64,000 nt of DNA from an uncultured Aquimarina sp. (GCA_947498785.1 CANMLS010000004.1:1-64000); one strand, 5' to 3'; positions 37,795-46,994 are shown, numbered from the stretch's first letter. Numbers and translations: made by a program. The notes: generated by a model from the sequence alone, not told the origin.

Positions 37795-39204
37795 TTATAA
37801 TAGTCCTCGATTAGATAGTTTAAATAGATTCCACATTAGTATGGCCATAAAAATAAATGTCAAGTAGTATACCCAATGTTGATTGCGTTTGGAGTATTGT
37901 GTTGCAATCCCATCTGCCATGAAAATGATTAAAAAGGGTAATGATAATATTTGAAATCTATCCTGAAACGACACTCCAGATACTGCCAGAATTAGAATAT
38001 ATAAGATTGCAAATGAAGCGATGAAAATGGCTTTTTTATTTTTATTTTTATAAGCATTGAATAGTCCCAAAAAGACAAAAAAGTACAAATAGTTTCGTAC
38101 GATTTCATTTTGGAAATGTGAAAAAATACCAAGTTGTCTTTCTTCAAAATCTAATAATGAAGGAAAAGGTGTAATAATTGCTCCAGCTATTAAGAGAGGG
38201 CTAATAATAGCGGCAGCATAGTTTATTCCGCGTTTATTGGAGGCATCTGTTATTTCTCCGTTAAATTGATTTTTACTCGCCTCTATTGCAGAATCGACAT
38301 GTTTGTCCATTCCTAACCTGTTCATTACAAAAAAACTTCCAAAAATTAGAAGAGGTACAAGCAATGCCGCTGACAGTTTATAATTTTTATTAGAAGTCTG
38401 AAAAAATAGAATTTGGAGCAATACACAGCCTATTATTAATGGAGCTAATACTACTCTGAAATAAAATATAACCCCAAAGTGAGCTAAAATGAGTAAGGAG
38501 TATGGTATTCTTAGCTTTCTTCTTATAATAGAGATCAAGGTTAAGTATGCAATATTTACAATTATAAATATCAAAATGGTTTCTTTTAATAAAAAACCTG
38601 TAAACCATAATAGTGGAGGCATAAGCATGGTTAAGATTGCTGCAAGACGCGCTCTTTTTTCATCAAAAGAAATTTTGGTAATTTGATATATTCTTATGAC
38701 TGTAAAACTGCCTAGTAAAGCATTAAATACTTTTATTAGTAGAATGTTTTTTCCGAATATGGAATATAAAGTTCCAATGATTATTGAAAAACCATAATCA
38801 GATTCGTTTTTCCAAAAACCAGACAAAGCAACAAATATATGTTTTCCGTCTGCTATAGCATCTGCAGCTATTGATCCCGAATAATGATAGTTCCAAGAGT
38901 CTTGCGCAAAAATTTCTAATGGTAAGTTTTTTGGATCATAAATCAGAGTAAGTACGTATAGAACCCCTATTGCTATTAATCTATAGAATAAACTATGTAG
39001 AAAGATTCTGTATACAAAACTATCTCTTTGTTCCCAGGCCTGCGCATAATATTGTAAACCGGCTACAAAAAATATGATTATACCAAAACCACCAAAAAGA
39101 ATAGGTAAAGGCATGATGTAATCTGGAAAAACCACGATATGAAGTAACAATATTCCTATTGTAAAAAACATTATGATATTGGTATTTCCTTTTGTCCAGT
39201 ACAT
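37795..39204 (-). CDS. Polytopic membrane protein, GT-C glycosyltransferase-like (GT39-type)
   Basis: 469 residues with about 12 membrane segments. The loop after the third helix contains AQDSWNYHYSGSIAADAIAD (about 110-129), which fits the acidic first loop of GT-C enzymes, followed by YGFSIIIGTLYSIFGKNIL and VFNALLGSFTVIRIYQITK, a pattern seen in GT39-like proteins of capsule loci. It would use a lipid-linked sugar outside the cytoplasm. It could instead be the missing Wzy-type polymerase, since none else was recognised in the locus. One-base overlap with the GT4 gene upstream. Confidence 0.65.
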   Translation of the reverse strand: MYWTKGNTNIIMFFTIGILLLHIVVFPDYIMPLPILFGGFGIIIFFVAGLQYYAQAWEQRDSFVYRIFLHSLFYRLIAIGVLYVLTLIYDPKNLPLEIFAQDSWNYHYSGSIAADAIADGKHIFVALSGFWKNESDYGFSIIIGTLYSIFGKNILLIKVFNALLGSFTVIRIYQITKISFDEKRARLAAILTMLMPPLLWFTGFLLKETILIFIIVNIAYLTLISIIRRKLRIPYSLLILAHFGVIFYFRVVLAPLIIGCVLLQILFFQTSNKNYKLSAALLVPLLIFGSFFVMNRLGMDKHVDSAIEASKNQFNGEITDASNKRGINYAAAIISPLLIAGAIITPFPSLLDFEERQLGIFSHFQNEIVRNYLYFFVFLGLFNAYKNKNKKAIFIASFAILYILILAVSGVSFQDRFQILSLPFLIIFMADGIATQYSKRNQHWVYYLTFIFMAILMWNLFKLSNRGLL

Positions 39205-40295
39205 TATACAAGCTTGCTTTGATAAGATTGACTCACTTTTTTAATTTCATAGTATTGTTCAAAACAAGACCTGGCATTAGCAGCCATTATTTTTTTATCC
39301 TCTTGTGATAGTTCGATGAATTTTATGATGGCTGCGGTCAAAGAAGATATTTCAAAATCACTAATAATAAATCCATTGTGTCCATCTATTACAATATCTT
39401 TGATTCCTCCAGCAGGAGTACTAATTATAGGAATACCCATGGATAATGCTTCTAATATAACTATTGGCATTCCTTCTTGTATAGAGCTTACAATCAATGC
39501 ATCTGCCTCTGATAAAAAGTCAGCAGCATTACTTTCTGGTCCAGCCAAAAATACATTGGGGGTATTAATTTCCTTAATTTCTTTAGCCAGTGTAGCGTCT
39601 GTTTCACGCCCTATCTGAATACAAATACTATTAGGATATTTATTATAAACTTCCTTAAAACTCATGGATAATAGTTTATAATTCTTATGTCGATTGATGT
39701 TTCCTATTGCAAGAAAACGTTGCCCCTTTTTTTGAGATTCAGAAAAACGCCTCCAAAATGCTTCCACTTCTTTTATTGCTCTTCTTGAGTGGTGACTTTT
39801 TATTCCGTTTGGAATGATTGTAGATTTTAATTTTGGTAAATTTTTTTGAAGTTCATTATAGATAGTAGGTGCTACACAAACGTGTAAAATCCTGTTGTTT
39901 ATAAACCGAAGCTTGTTTAAATACCCGAGAATTAGTTTCCAATTTTCAAAACTACTATGAATGGTATGAATATATGATATTTTAGGTCGTAGTAGCGAGA
40001 TTCCGTATACATAGTATAAAGGATTGTGAAGGTGTACGAAGATAGTTGTTGGAGTTAATTTATTTATAAAAGAATAGAGATGTATAAATTGCTTTATACT
40101 ATATTTTTTGGTCCAATCCAGTTGATATAGACTGATCGTGTTTTCTATTTGATCAATATAATTTTTATTTGAATCATTAATTCTCAAAGTAATAATAGAC
40201 ACATCACTGGACTTTGATTGTTCATTTGCGAGTTGGACAACAAAGTTTTCTGCTCCTCCAATGTCTAAAGTTGATATGACGTGGGTAATTTTCAT
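39204..40295 (-). CDS. Glycosyltransferase family 4
   Basis: 363 residues. N-terminal MKITHVISTLDIGGAENFVV is the classic GT4 opening; TIIPNGIKSHHSRRA (about 160-174), FLAIGNINRHKNYKLL (about 195-210) and the donor-binding region SSIQEGMPIVILEALSMGIP (about 272-291) complete the GT-B fold. The C-terminal motif is GHNGFII. It is a cytoplasmic enzyme that adds a sugar during repeat-unit assembly. It abuts the FkbM gene upstream and overlaps the membrane protein gene downstream by one base. Confidence 0.92.
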   Translation of the reverse strand: MKITHVISTLDIGGAENFVVQLANEQSKSSDVSIITLRINDSNKNYIDQIENTISLYQLDWTKKYSIKQFIHLYSFINKLTPTTIFVHLHNPLYYVYGISLLRPKISYIHTIHSSFENWKLILGYLNKLRFINNRILHVCVAPTIYNELQKNLPKLKSTIIPNGIKSHHSRRAIKEVEAFWRRFSESQKKGQRFLAIGNINRHKNYKLLSMSFKEVYNKYPNSICIQIGRETDATLAKEIKEINTPNVFLAGPESNAADFLSEADALIVSSIQEGMPIVILEALSMGIPIISTPAGGIKDIVIDGHNGFIISDFEISSLTAAIIKFIELSQEDKKIMAANARSCFEQYYEIKKVSQSYQSKLV

Positions 40296-41129
40296 TTATA
40301 GTTGTTTTCCATAGATCCAACTATCTATTACTTGGTGACCTGTTTGATTATAAGAGACATGAAAATTATTTGCTTTTAGAAATTCAGACATTTTAGATTT
40401 AATCTGTCTGTTATCATCAAAAAGAAAATCATGACAAGAGATGGCAACATTTTTTGTGATTTTAATGGCTTTTTTCATACCATCGATCATTTGTAATTCT
40501 GATCCTTCTATGTTTACCTTAAGGAAATCAATAGTTGTAATTTTTTTTTCTTCAATAAAATGATCTAAAGTAACGCCATCTACGGCTATGCCTTTGGACT
40601 CTTTATTTATAAAATCTACCTGATAATTATTAGTTTCTTCGATCCATAATTTCTGATTACTATTTGAAATGGCAAGGTTTAGATTTTCAGAAGTTTTAAT
40701 TCCGTTTTTTTCACATAACTCTACGAGTTTTTGGTGGCTGGCTTTACTAGCTTCAATAGAATATATTTTACCAATATTCTCTATTTTTTCATCAAAGAAT
40801 AATGTTTCTGTTCCTATTCCTGCACCAATATCAATAATAACATCTCCTTTTTTGGGAATATAATGCTGACAAGCAATTCGTTCAATACTACTATAAAGTT
40901 TCTTTTTACTAAAATTGAAGTATGGTTTCTTAACCATATATAAATATTGATCCTTATTTTTTAACCAATACATATTATAGTCTATATCATATTCTATATG
41001 ATTATTGTTACTTATAAATAATCTACTAGTCCATCCTAAAAAAGAAGCTTTGCGATTTTTTCCTGGGATGAATATCATAATGCCATTAATTATTAAGGAT
41101 ATTATTTTTTTTATAAACTGTTTCATCAC
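40296..41129 (-). CDS. FkbM-family methyltransferase
   Basis: 277 residues. An N-terminal hydrophobic stretch (IIMSLIINGIMIFIPG-like, about 8-22) may tether it to the membrane. The SAM motif is GDVIIDIGAGIGTETLFF (about 94-111), followed by IYSIEASKASHQKLVELCE (about 122-140) and the FkbM signature TTIDFLKVNIEGSELQMIDG (about 198-217). It O-methylates a sugar hydroxyl, a common way to cap or modify surface glycans. It lies between the GT4 gene and the flippase gene. Confidence 0.85.
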   Translation of the reverse strand: MMKQFIKKIISLIINGIMIFIPGKNRKASFLGWTSRLFISNNNHIEYDIDYNMYWLKNKDQYLYMVKKPYFNFSKKKLYSSIERIACQHYIPKKGDVIIDIGAGIGTETLFFDEKIENIGKIYSIEASKASHQKLVELCEKNGIKTSENLNLAISNSNQKLWIEETNNYQVDFINKESKGIAVDGVTLDHFIEEKKITTIDFLKVNIEGSELQMIDGMKKAIKITKNVAISCHDFLFDDNRQIKSKMSEFLKANNFHVSYNQTGHQVIDSWIYGKQL

Positions 41130-41144
41130 TTTATTTTTTGGGAG

Positions 41145-42593
41145 TTATTTTACTATTATCCTACTACTAATAAGGTTCTGTATTTCGATCAATTCTTTAA
41201 ATTTGAACATGTACGATAATAGATAATATATGACCAGGCTTATTCCTATTCCTGTAATGAGTTGAGTGAGATAGCTGTTAAAGGTTTCGCTGATAAAAAA
41301 CCCTACACCAGAGGCGGCTATGCTAACTAATAAATAAGGAAAAAGATCTTTGAGCTGACTAAAAGCAGAATAGCTAATATATTTTTTGGTATAATATGTA
41401 TTTATAAAAAAACCGATAAAAGAAACGATTACATAACTTATACTTAATGGGATCAATCCAAATCTATATGTAGCCAGTATTGCACCTACGGTAAGCACAT
41501 TTTTTATTAATTCTAGTTTTAGAAATAAATCAGAACGTCCTTTTGCATTTAAAAAATTAAGATTAATATATTGTAATGGATGAAAAATAATTTCTAATGA
41601 TAGTATCTGAAGTAATACTACGGTTGGTAACCATTTACTGGTAATTAATACAATTATGATCGGTTTAGCAAAAAACAGAAGCATTGTAATGATTGGAAAT
41701 AAAACAAATCCAGTAAGTTTGACACTTCGTTCTAATAAGTTTTTGACTTTTGAGTCTTCATCAATAACCTCTACTAAAATAGGAAAAGTGACACTTTGAA
41801 GAACAGTAGTAACCAGAGTAGCGGGAATTTGCTTAAACAAAGTAGCTCGGGTAAAATATCCAAGTTCTTCTGCTTTGTAAATTTTACCAATGATAACGAG
41901 ATAAATGTTATTAAAAAAGATTTTGAGTAATCCAGATATCATCAATTTAGAACCAAACCCAAAAAGAGCATTGAAAGATTGCTTATCAAAAACCAAATTA
42001 GGTTTCCATTGGTTTAGAACCCAAAATAAAATAGCAATAGACAAACTTTTAACTATAGATTGATACACCAAAGTCCAGACTCCATATCCATTAATTGCCA
42101 AATATATACCGACTATTCCGCCAAGTAATGCAGAAGTAATATTTATAATAGCCAGTGTCTTAAAATCAATTTTTGTAGTTAGGAATGCTTTATGAACTAT
42201 TGTTGTAGAGGTAATTATAATGTTTATACCTATTACTTTTATGATGTCTATAAGTATTGGAGTTTCATAGAAATCCCCTATAAACCCTGCTCCTATAAAC
42301 AAGATACAATACAAAATAATCCCTACAATGATATTAAAGTAAAATATTGTAGAATAATCATTGTTATTCACGTCTTTTTTCTGAACCAAAGCAGTGAAGA
42401 ACCCGCTATCTACAAGGGATTGAGATATGGCGATAAAAATGGTTATCATTCCGATAAGCCCGTAATCTTCTGGTAAAAGTATTCGTGCTAATAAAATACC
42501 CAAAATGAAATGTATCATTAGTGTAGAAAACTTATCAATACTACTCCAGACTAATCCAATAGTTGTTTTTCTTTTTAAAATACTCACGGGCAA
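41145..42593 (-). CDS. Wzx-like lipopolysaccharide/polysaccharide flippase
   Basis: 482 residues, about 14 membrane segments, MOP superfamily. The start (KTTIGLVWSSIDKFSTLMIH, then LARILLPEDYGLIGMITIF) and LGYFTRATLFKQIP near 250 are typical of the polysaccharide transport (WzxC-like) branch. It flips undecaprenyl-linked repeat units across the inner membrane. It is 41 bp downstream of the WbpB-like gene and 16 bp upstream of the FkbM gene. Confidence 0.9.
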   Translation of the reverse strand: MPVSILKRKTTIGLVWSSIDKFSTLMIHFILGILLARILLPEDYGLIGMITIFIAISQSLVDSGFFTALVQKKDVNNNDYSTIFYFNIIVGIILYCILFIGAGFIGDFYETPILIDIIKVIGINIIITSTTIVHKAFLTTKIDFKTLAIINITSALLGGIVGIYLAINGYGVWTLVYQSIVKSLSIAILFWVLNQWKPNLVFDKQSFNALFGFGSKLMISGLLKIFFNNIYLVIIGKIYKAEELGYFTRATLFKQIPATLVTTVLQSVTFPILVEVIDEDSKVKNLLERSVKLTGFVLFPIITMLLFFAKPIIIVLITSKWLPTVVLLQILSLEIIFHPLQYINLNFLNAKGRSDLFLKLELIKNVLTVGAILATYRFGLIPLSISYVIVSFIGFFINTYYTKKYISYSAFSQLKDLFPYLLVSIAASGVGFFISETFNSYLTQLITGIGISLVIYYLLSYMFKFKELIEIQNLISSRIIVK

Positions 42594-42633
42594 TTATTTT
42601 TATAAAGGATAACCTAATTCTATACTTGAACTT

Positions 42634-43602
42634 TTAGGTATACAATATCTTTTTTGATTCCTTATTAAAGAGTGGATGACATTCTTCTGTTGATAAACAT
42701 AATTCTGAATTTCTAATATCGTGTACTAGTTGTACTGATGGTTTTGCATCAATCAATCCAAAACCATTACCCTTTAGGATTTCTACATAACTTTTGGTAT
42801 GTAATTCTGCAAAGCCAGAACTAAATTCAATTTCTTTTCCATCCACAAGTATAGAACGATATGTTCTCTGGTTTTTGATTTTAATATATTCGGGTAGGTT
42901 TTCATAATCAATAGATAGAAACCATCTCACTCGAGCTTTTTCAAGTTCTAAATATCCAGAAGCATTATAAAGATCGTGTTTGTGCACCAGATTTTCTGTT
43001 ACACCACCAAATATCCACAGTAGCATATCAAAAAAATGGACTCCGATATTAGTTGCAATTCCTCCTGATTTACCAACTTCTCCTTTCCAGGAGCTGTTAT
43101 ACCAGCTTCCCCTAGAGGTTAGATAAGTGAGATCTACATCATATATTTTATCTCGAGGACCTTCATCAACCATTTTTTTTAAGGCTGTGATACTATGATG
43201 CAAGCGCAATTGCAAAATTGTATTCACTTTTTTTTCACACTCTTTTTCAATTTCTATAAGAGGTTTTATATTCCAAGGATTTAAGACAAGAGGTTTTTCA
43301 CATATTGCATTAGCTCCTCTTCTAAGTGCCATTCTTATGTGTGCATCATGCAAGTAATTGGGAGTACAGATACTTACATAATCTAAAATGATCCCTTTTC
43401 TTCTTTTTAGTTTTTCTAAATGTCTGTCAAAGCGTTCAAATTCTATAAAAAAGTCAGCATCTGGGAAGTAACTATCCAAGACTCCAACGCTGTCAAACTT
43501 GTCTAACGTAGCTAGAAGGTTATTGTTTGTTTCTTTAATGGCTTTAAGATGTTTTGGAGCTACATAACCTGCTGCACCAATCAATGCAAAGTTTTTTTTC
43601 AT
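42634..43602 (-). CDS. wbpB: Gfo/Idh/MocA oxidoreductase, WbpB-like UDP-GlcNAcA 3-dehydrogenase
   Basis: 322 residues. The NAD-binding start is KKNFALIGAAGYVAPKHLKA, and the Gfo/Idh motif with the catalytic Lys is NAICEKPLVLNPW (about 97-109). DYVSICTPNYLHD and GGIATNIGVHFFDMLLW (about 184-200, catalytic His) also match the WbpB/WlbA group. In that pathway it oxidises C3 of UDP-N-acetylglucosaminuronic acid before amination and acetylation. The WbpD-like acetyltransferase gene is directly upstream, which supports the call. The partner aminotransferase (WbpE) and 6-dehydrogenase (WbpA) were not seen here. Confidence 0.8.
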   Translation of the reverse strand: MKKNFALIGAAGYVAPKHLKAIKETNNNLLATLDKFDSVGVLDSYFPDADFFIEFERFDRHLEKLKRRKGIILDYVSICTPNYLHDAHIRMALRRGANAICEKPLVLNPWNIKPLIEIEKECEKKVNTILQLRLHHSITALKKMVDEGPRDKIYDVDLTYLTSRGSWYNSSWKGEVGKSGGIATNIGVHFFDMLLWIFGGVTENLVHKHDLYNASGYLELEKARVRWFLSIDYENLPEYIKIKNQRTYRSILVDGKEIEFSSGFAELHTKSYVEILKGNGFGLIDAKPSVQLVHDIRNSELCLSTEECHPLFNKESKKILYT

Positions 43603-43674
43603 CGTCGTTCTTTTTAATTCTTTTTAGATATCAAATTGTCTGTCTGCTATTGCAGAACTGGGGTATGATAGGAA

Positions 43675-44271
43675 TCAAAATTCCTTTTTGACAGGTTGTG
43701 TTTTAAAAACTTGTTGATCTTTTAATGTATATAAATCATTGCTTTCTGGGCATATTGCTATTCTTTCATTATTAAATTCTAATCGGTGTCCATATTCACT
43801 CATCCAACCAATTTGTTTGGCTGGGTTTCCTACCACTAATGCATAAGGTTTTAGATCTTTGGTAACAACAGCACCTGCCCCAACAAAGGCATATGCTCCA
43901 ATATTATGTCCGCACACTATAGTTGCATTAGCACCAATAGTAGCTCCTTTTCCAACATGTGTTTTGCTATATTGTCCTCTTCTGTTTATACCACTTCTGG
44001 GGTTTGTTACGTTGGTAAAAACACAAGAAGGACCCAAAAAGACATCATCTTCACAAACAACACCAGTATATACAGATACATTATTCTGTATTTTTACATT
44101 ATTTCCTAGAACTACTTTTGGAGATATCACTACGTTTTGACCAATATTACAATGTTTACCAATTACACAACCAGTCATGATATGAGAGAAGTGCCATATT
44201 TTGGTATCTCTGCCGATGTAACAGCCTTCGTCTATTTCTGCTGTCTTATGCGCGTAATAATTTGTTTCCAT
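43675..44271 (-). CDS. wbpD: WbpD-like N-acetyltransferase (left-handed beta helix)
   Basis: 198 residues of hexapeptide repeats: AEIDEGCYIGRDTKIWHFSH (about 11-30), NIGQNVVISPKVVLGNNVKI, DDVFLGPSCVFTNVTNPRSG (about 75-94), HVGKGATIGANATIVCGHNI and GAYAFVGAGAVVTKDLKPY. This arrangement, including the NVTNPRS loop, fits WbpD/WlbB enzymes that acetylate the 3-amino group of UDP-2-acetamido-3-amino-2,3-dideoxyglucuronic acid using acetyl-CoA. It is cytoplasmic and works with the WbpB-like enzyme next to it to make a diacetamido uronic acid for the polysaccharide. Confidence 0.85.
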   Translation of the reverse strand: METNYYAHKTAEIDEGCYIGRDTKIWHFSHIMTGCVIGKHCNIGQNVVISPKVVLGNNVKIQNNVSVYTGVVCEDDVFLGPSCVFTNVTNPRSGINRRGQYSKTHVGKGATIGANATIVCGHNIGAYAFVGAGAVVTKDLKPYALVVGNPAKQIGWMSEYGHRLEFNNERIAICPESNDLYTLKDQQVFKTQPVKKEF

Positions 44272-44308
44272 AGTTATGCTTTTTAATCAAATCAGAATAA
44301 CAATGCAA

Positions 44309-44893
44309 TTACAATTGGAATATCATAGAGATAGAGTGTTGTAAATGATTTGCATTTCCTGAGGTGTTATTATCGATTGAAAATTTTCCTAAGGTTTGAA
44401 AATTAAGCCACATATATATTCCAAGTTTAATGTTCATACCAAATCCAATATTTAAGGTGTTGTTAATGCCACCATTAAAAATATTTCCTCCCCATCCACC
44501 AACAATGTATAAGTTATACCAAGGATTATGACAATCACACCCCCATAACCAATAATTTGAAGTGTAATTCTTAATCATCACATCAACAGCAAAATAATTT
44601 ATATTTTTCTGATTTATTTCGCTATTTATTGTTTTCCCATTAGAAAATTCGTTTATAGAAAACCCTACTTCCAGACCATAATCATACTCAAATCTCTTTT
44701 CCAGAGTAGTTTTTAATAGACGAGAAAGGTTCCAATTATTCTCGATATCTAATAATTCATCAAAACGACTTCCAGAATTATCAACTATATTTATGCCTAC
44801 ACCTAAAACCCAAGAGTCATTCCTTTGCGCACAAACAAAAGTTGTATTAACAACAATAAATAAGACTATCAATAGAAGCCGTGTCAAAATCAT
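44309..44893 (-). CDS. Small outer-membrane beta-barrel-like protein of unknown function
   Basis: 194 residues. Signal peptide about 1-22 (LLLIVLFIVVNTTFVCAQ). The mature part is rich in alternating aromatic/Gly strands (WVLGVGINIV, YDYGLEVGFSI, YIVGGWGGNIFNGGI, TLNIGFGMNIKLGIYMWLNF) and ends in an aromatic/hydrophobic strand, SISMIFQL, as in small OmpA- or OmpX-like barrels. CDCHNPWY is an unusual Cys pair in a loop. It is the first gene of the minus-strand polysaccharide run, 37 bp before the wbpD-like gene, so a role at the outer membrane in this pathway is possible. Confidence 0.7.
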   Translation of the reverse strand: MILTRLLLIVLFIVVNTTFVCAQRNDSWVLGVGINIVDNSGSRFDELLDIENNWNLSRLLKTTLEKRFEYDYGLEVGFSINEFSNGKTINSEINQKNINYFAVDVMIKNYTSNYWLWGCDCHNPWYNLYIVGGWGGNIFNGGINNTLNIGFGMNIKLGIYMWLNFQTLGKFSIDNNTSGNANHLQHSISMIFQL

Positions 44894-45343
44894 ATTTTAT
44901 GATCACTTTAAAGGTGTTTTTTCTAGTTTAATCTGTCTTTTGAGACATTAATTGATTAAAATATTTGATAGGGGTAATCAAATAAAGAATTGTTTACAAC
45001 ACTCTTATTTTGTTAAGTGAACTATTTAAATTTATTTGACAATGTGAAGTTTGAAATCAAAATAAATCATAAGGGGTGTATGTTTTGATTTATTACTGGT
45101 CTCTATGTAAATTTAACAGAATTTTCTTTAATTCTATTACTGTTTTACCTCAAAAAAACAACTGTTAAAGCGGGTTTATGGAGTTTTTAGCTAAGTCAAT
45201 GTGTATGTGTTTGCAAATCAGTGCTTTATTTAGTTTGAAATTCTTAGACATTGGATGGGTAAGTGTGAAATCTGAAACTCTAATTGTAAATAGTCAAATT
45301 TTTATGATGATACATTTAAAGTTAATTTATTTTTATAGAAAAT
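44894..45343. other. Non-coding stretch upstream of the polysaccharide locus
   Basis: About 450 bp between the beta-barrel gene and the small HTH gene. It contains a perfect 8-bp inverted repeat, TATTTGAT (44962-44969) and ATCAAATA (44977-44984), about 70-90 bp upstream of the barrel gene, in a good place for an operator or activator site of the locus. A 66-codon open frame on the plus strand looks random. Confidence 0.4.
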
Positions 45344-45574
45344 CTATATGTAATCTTCTTTCGCCAAAATGTAAATAAGAGAGATTAATGTTTTAGCTTC
45401 AAACTTTTTTTTCAGAGCATTTATTCTATGTTCAATTGATCTTAAGCTATATGGTTCAATATTGTTCTTTTTAAGGTAATTAGAAACATCAACCTGTGTC
45501 CATCCTATTTTCAGCTTATCGAGTATAAGTTTTTCATATTCGTCAAGTGTTTCATTATGTTTCATCATTGACAT
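45344..45574 (-). CDS. Small LuxR-type helix-turn-helix protein
   Basis: 76 residues, essentially only a DNA-binding domain. EKLILDKLKIGWTQVDVSNY and LKKNNIEPYSLRSIEHRINA, followed by LKKKFEAKTLISLIYILAKE, read like the helix-turn-helix of NarL/LuxR-type response regulators, including the recognition helix and the final helix of that fold. No receiver domain is present and no upstream in-frame extension was seen. It stands alone upstream of the polysaccharide locus on the same strand, so it may regulate that locus; this is inference from position. Confidence 0.6.
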   Translation of the reverse strand: MSMMKHNETLDEYEKLILDKLKIGWTQVDVSNYLKKNNIEPYSLRSIEHRINALKKKFEAKTLISLIYILAKEDYI

Positions 45575-46084
45575 TTTATATCCTTTGGCTAAAATCAGAA
45601 ATAAATAGGAATACTATTTATGGTTTTCCACAATTTGCTTAAAATATTTACTACAAGAGATAAACCATATAAAGAGAACATGTTTTGAGCTTTACAAAAG
45701 AGCAACAAACGTATCATATATTATAGCTAAAATTTATCTAATGAAGAAGTAAAATATATTAATGTACAAAAATTACTATTTTAACTTTTTCCGTTTTGAA
45801 TATCATTAAAAGAAAATGTATTTTAACTCCTCATAGAGGGTTTAATTCCCCAATACTGTTGATTTTAGACGGTTAATTTCTCTATTTGGATTATTTTGTA
45901 ACCGTTATTATATTTGTAGCTTGTATTGATACTGTTATAGATGCTATTCCTTACCTACAGAATTACTTTTAAATTATAATATGTATAGTAAATAATGACT
46001 AAGTTTTAAAATACTATTTAAAAAGCAATTCTAGATATTAGTTGTTTTTTGTTTAAGTATTTAAATAAAATTGTTAAACGTTGC
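45575..46084. other. Very AT-rich non-coding stretch
   Basis: About 510 bp with no convincing gene, tRNA or strong repeat on either strand. It may hold promoters for the small HTH gene and for the small plus-strand ORFs. TATTATATTTGTAG around 45907-45920 contains TATATTTG on the plus strand, a possible -7 box. Confidence 0.35.
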
Positions 46085-46192
46085 ATGGGTTTGATAAAAA
46101 GTAATTTTGATAAAAGCAATAGAATTAAAGCGATATCAATTGAAATATTCGATGGCGAATTGTATATTACCGATTTTAAAAATATAAGATAA
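46085..46192 (+). CDS. Possible 35-residue protein
   Basis: ATG at 46085, TAA at 46190-46192, 4 bp before the next ORF. The peptide (MGLIKSNFDKSNRIKAISIE, then IFDGELYITDF) has a balanced, strand-like composition unlike the random frames nearby. No family recognised. The tight spacing to the 75-residue ORF suggests a small two-gene transcript. Only conservation in relatives would settle whether it is real. Confidence 0.35.
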   Translation: MGLIKSNFDKSNRIKAISIEIFDGELYITDFKNIR

Positions 46193-46196
46193 AAGA

Positions 46197-46424
46197 ATGG
46201 AACTAATCGAAAAAGCTTTGGAGTTTGAAAGTAGAACGATGAGTAATATGACTACAAGTGATAGAGTTGAAGCTTCTAGAGAGGCTAAAGCTCTTATTTT
46301 AAGTATTAATCAGGTTTATAAGGAAACTAAAGATCCTGAACTTATGGATATTATGAAGCGACTTACCGCTAAAAAACAAAAAATAGAAAAAAGATTAAAA
46401 GGACTTCCTCCTGAGTCAATTTAA
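46197..46424 (+). CDS. Small helical protein of unknown function
   Basis: 75 residues, predicted all alpha: ELIEKALEFESRTMSN, DRVEASREAKALILSINQVY, PELMDIMKRLTAKKQKIEKR. Charged, no Cys, no signal peptide. Codon choice and composition look like a real gene. No family recognised. It is the only likely intact gene between the small HTH gene and the recombinase remnant, so it might be leftover cargo of the decayed element next to tRNA-Ala. Confidence 0.6.
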   Translation: MELIEKALEFESRTMSNMTTSDRVEASREAKALILSINQVYKETKDPELMDIMKRLTAKKQKIEKRLKGLPPESI

Positions 46425-46535
46425 ATATGATAATACGTATTTGGATTATTTAAGAAAAAACCTCAAATAGAAGTTTTTTCAGAAAATATGAAAAATTAAG
46501 GAATTGGAAATAAAAACTTAACACATTAACAAACG

Positions 46536-46880
46536 TCACTTTATGAACTTAATCCTTTGCTTTTTTGGATGCTCATTTTTGTAAACGTTGTTAATATCGT
46601 TTCTTTCATGACCGACAAACTCTCTAATGATGTCTGGATCGATAAATTTAAATTTTCCAAGAGTTTGGAAAAGTATGTCTTGGTGATCTACTATTAAACT
46701 TCTCGTTCCTAGGAAGAGTTTCTATTTTTAATTTTTCAAGGCCATCTATACGTTGATTATCTCTAAATGTTTTATATCGTTCCCTATCCTCTTATCCAAG
46801 GGGAATATCAGGTTGGTTATATTCGGCACAATATTTATTATAAATTTTTACTGTGGCCTTAATAGAATGAGCGTAAACTG
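46536..46880 (-). pseudogene. Decayed tyrosine recombinase (integrase) remnant
   Basis: On the minus strand, SPRHTF (RHT codons at 46672-46680) is followed in the next frame by QTLGKFKFIDPDIIREFVGH and ERNDINNVYKN, ending at the stop 46536-46538. Joined, these give the RHxxR-box start, the GH motif and the nucleophile Tyr of tyrosine recombinases with normal spacing (about 22 residues RH to GH, 9 from that His to Tyr). Upstream, KATVKIYNKYCAEYN is another open piece. Frame changes and stops break it into at least three pieces. It lies just beyond the 3' end of tRNA-Ala, the usual place for an integrase gene. Confidence 0.65.
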
Positions 46881-46897
46881 TCGTAAGTTTTTAGCGC

Positions 46898-46921
46898 AAA
46901 TTAGCAAATTTTTGCTAATTT
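46898..46921. repeat. Near-perfect 24-bp palindrome
   Basis: AAATTAGCAAA (46898-46908) and TTTGCTAATTT (46911-46921) are perfect inverted repeats separated by 2 bp. It lies between the integrase remnant and the tRNA. It could be a leftover recombinase arm site or a protein-binding site; the distance from the tRNA makes a tRNA terminator less likely. Confidence 0.5.
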
Positions 46922-46994
46922 CAGCAGAGAGAACATTCATGTTTATTTTATGAAAACTAACCCCAACGTTAGATACATCGGGGTGTTGAATAAG

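Noticed and set aside
45178..45378. 66-codon plus-strand open frame
   Set aside because: Composition is random-looking (many Met, Leu and Ile, no domain) and it runs into the 3' end of the small HTH gene on the other strand.
46753..46953. 66-codon plus-strand open frame next to tRNA-Ala
   Set aside because: It lies antisense to the integrase remnant and covers the palindrome; no protein-like features.
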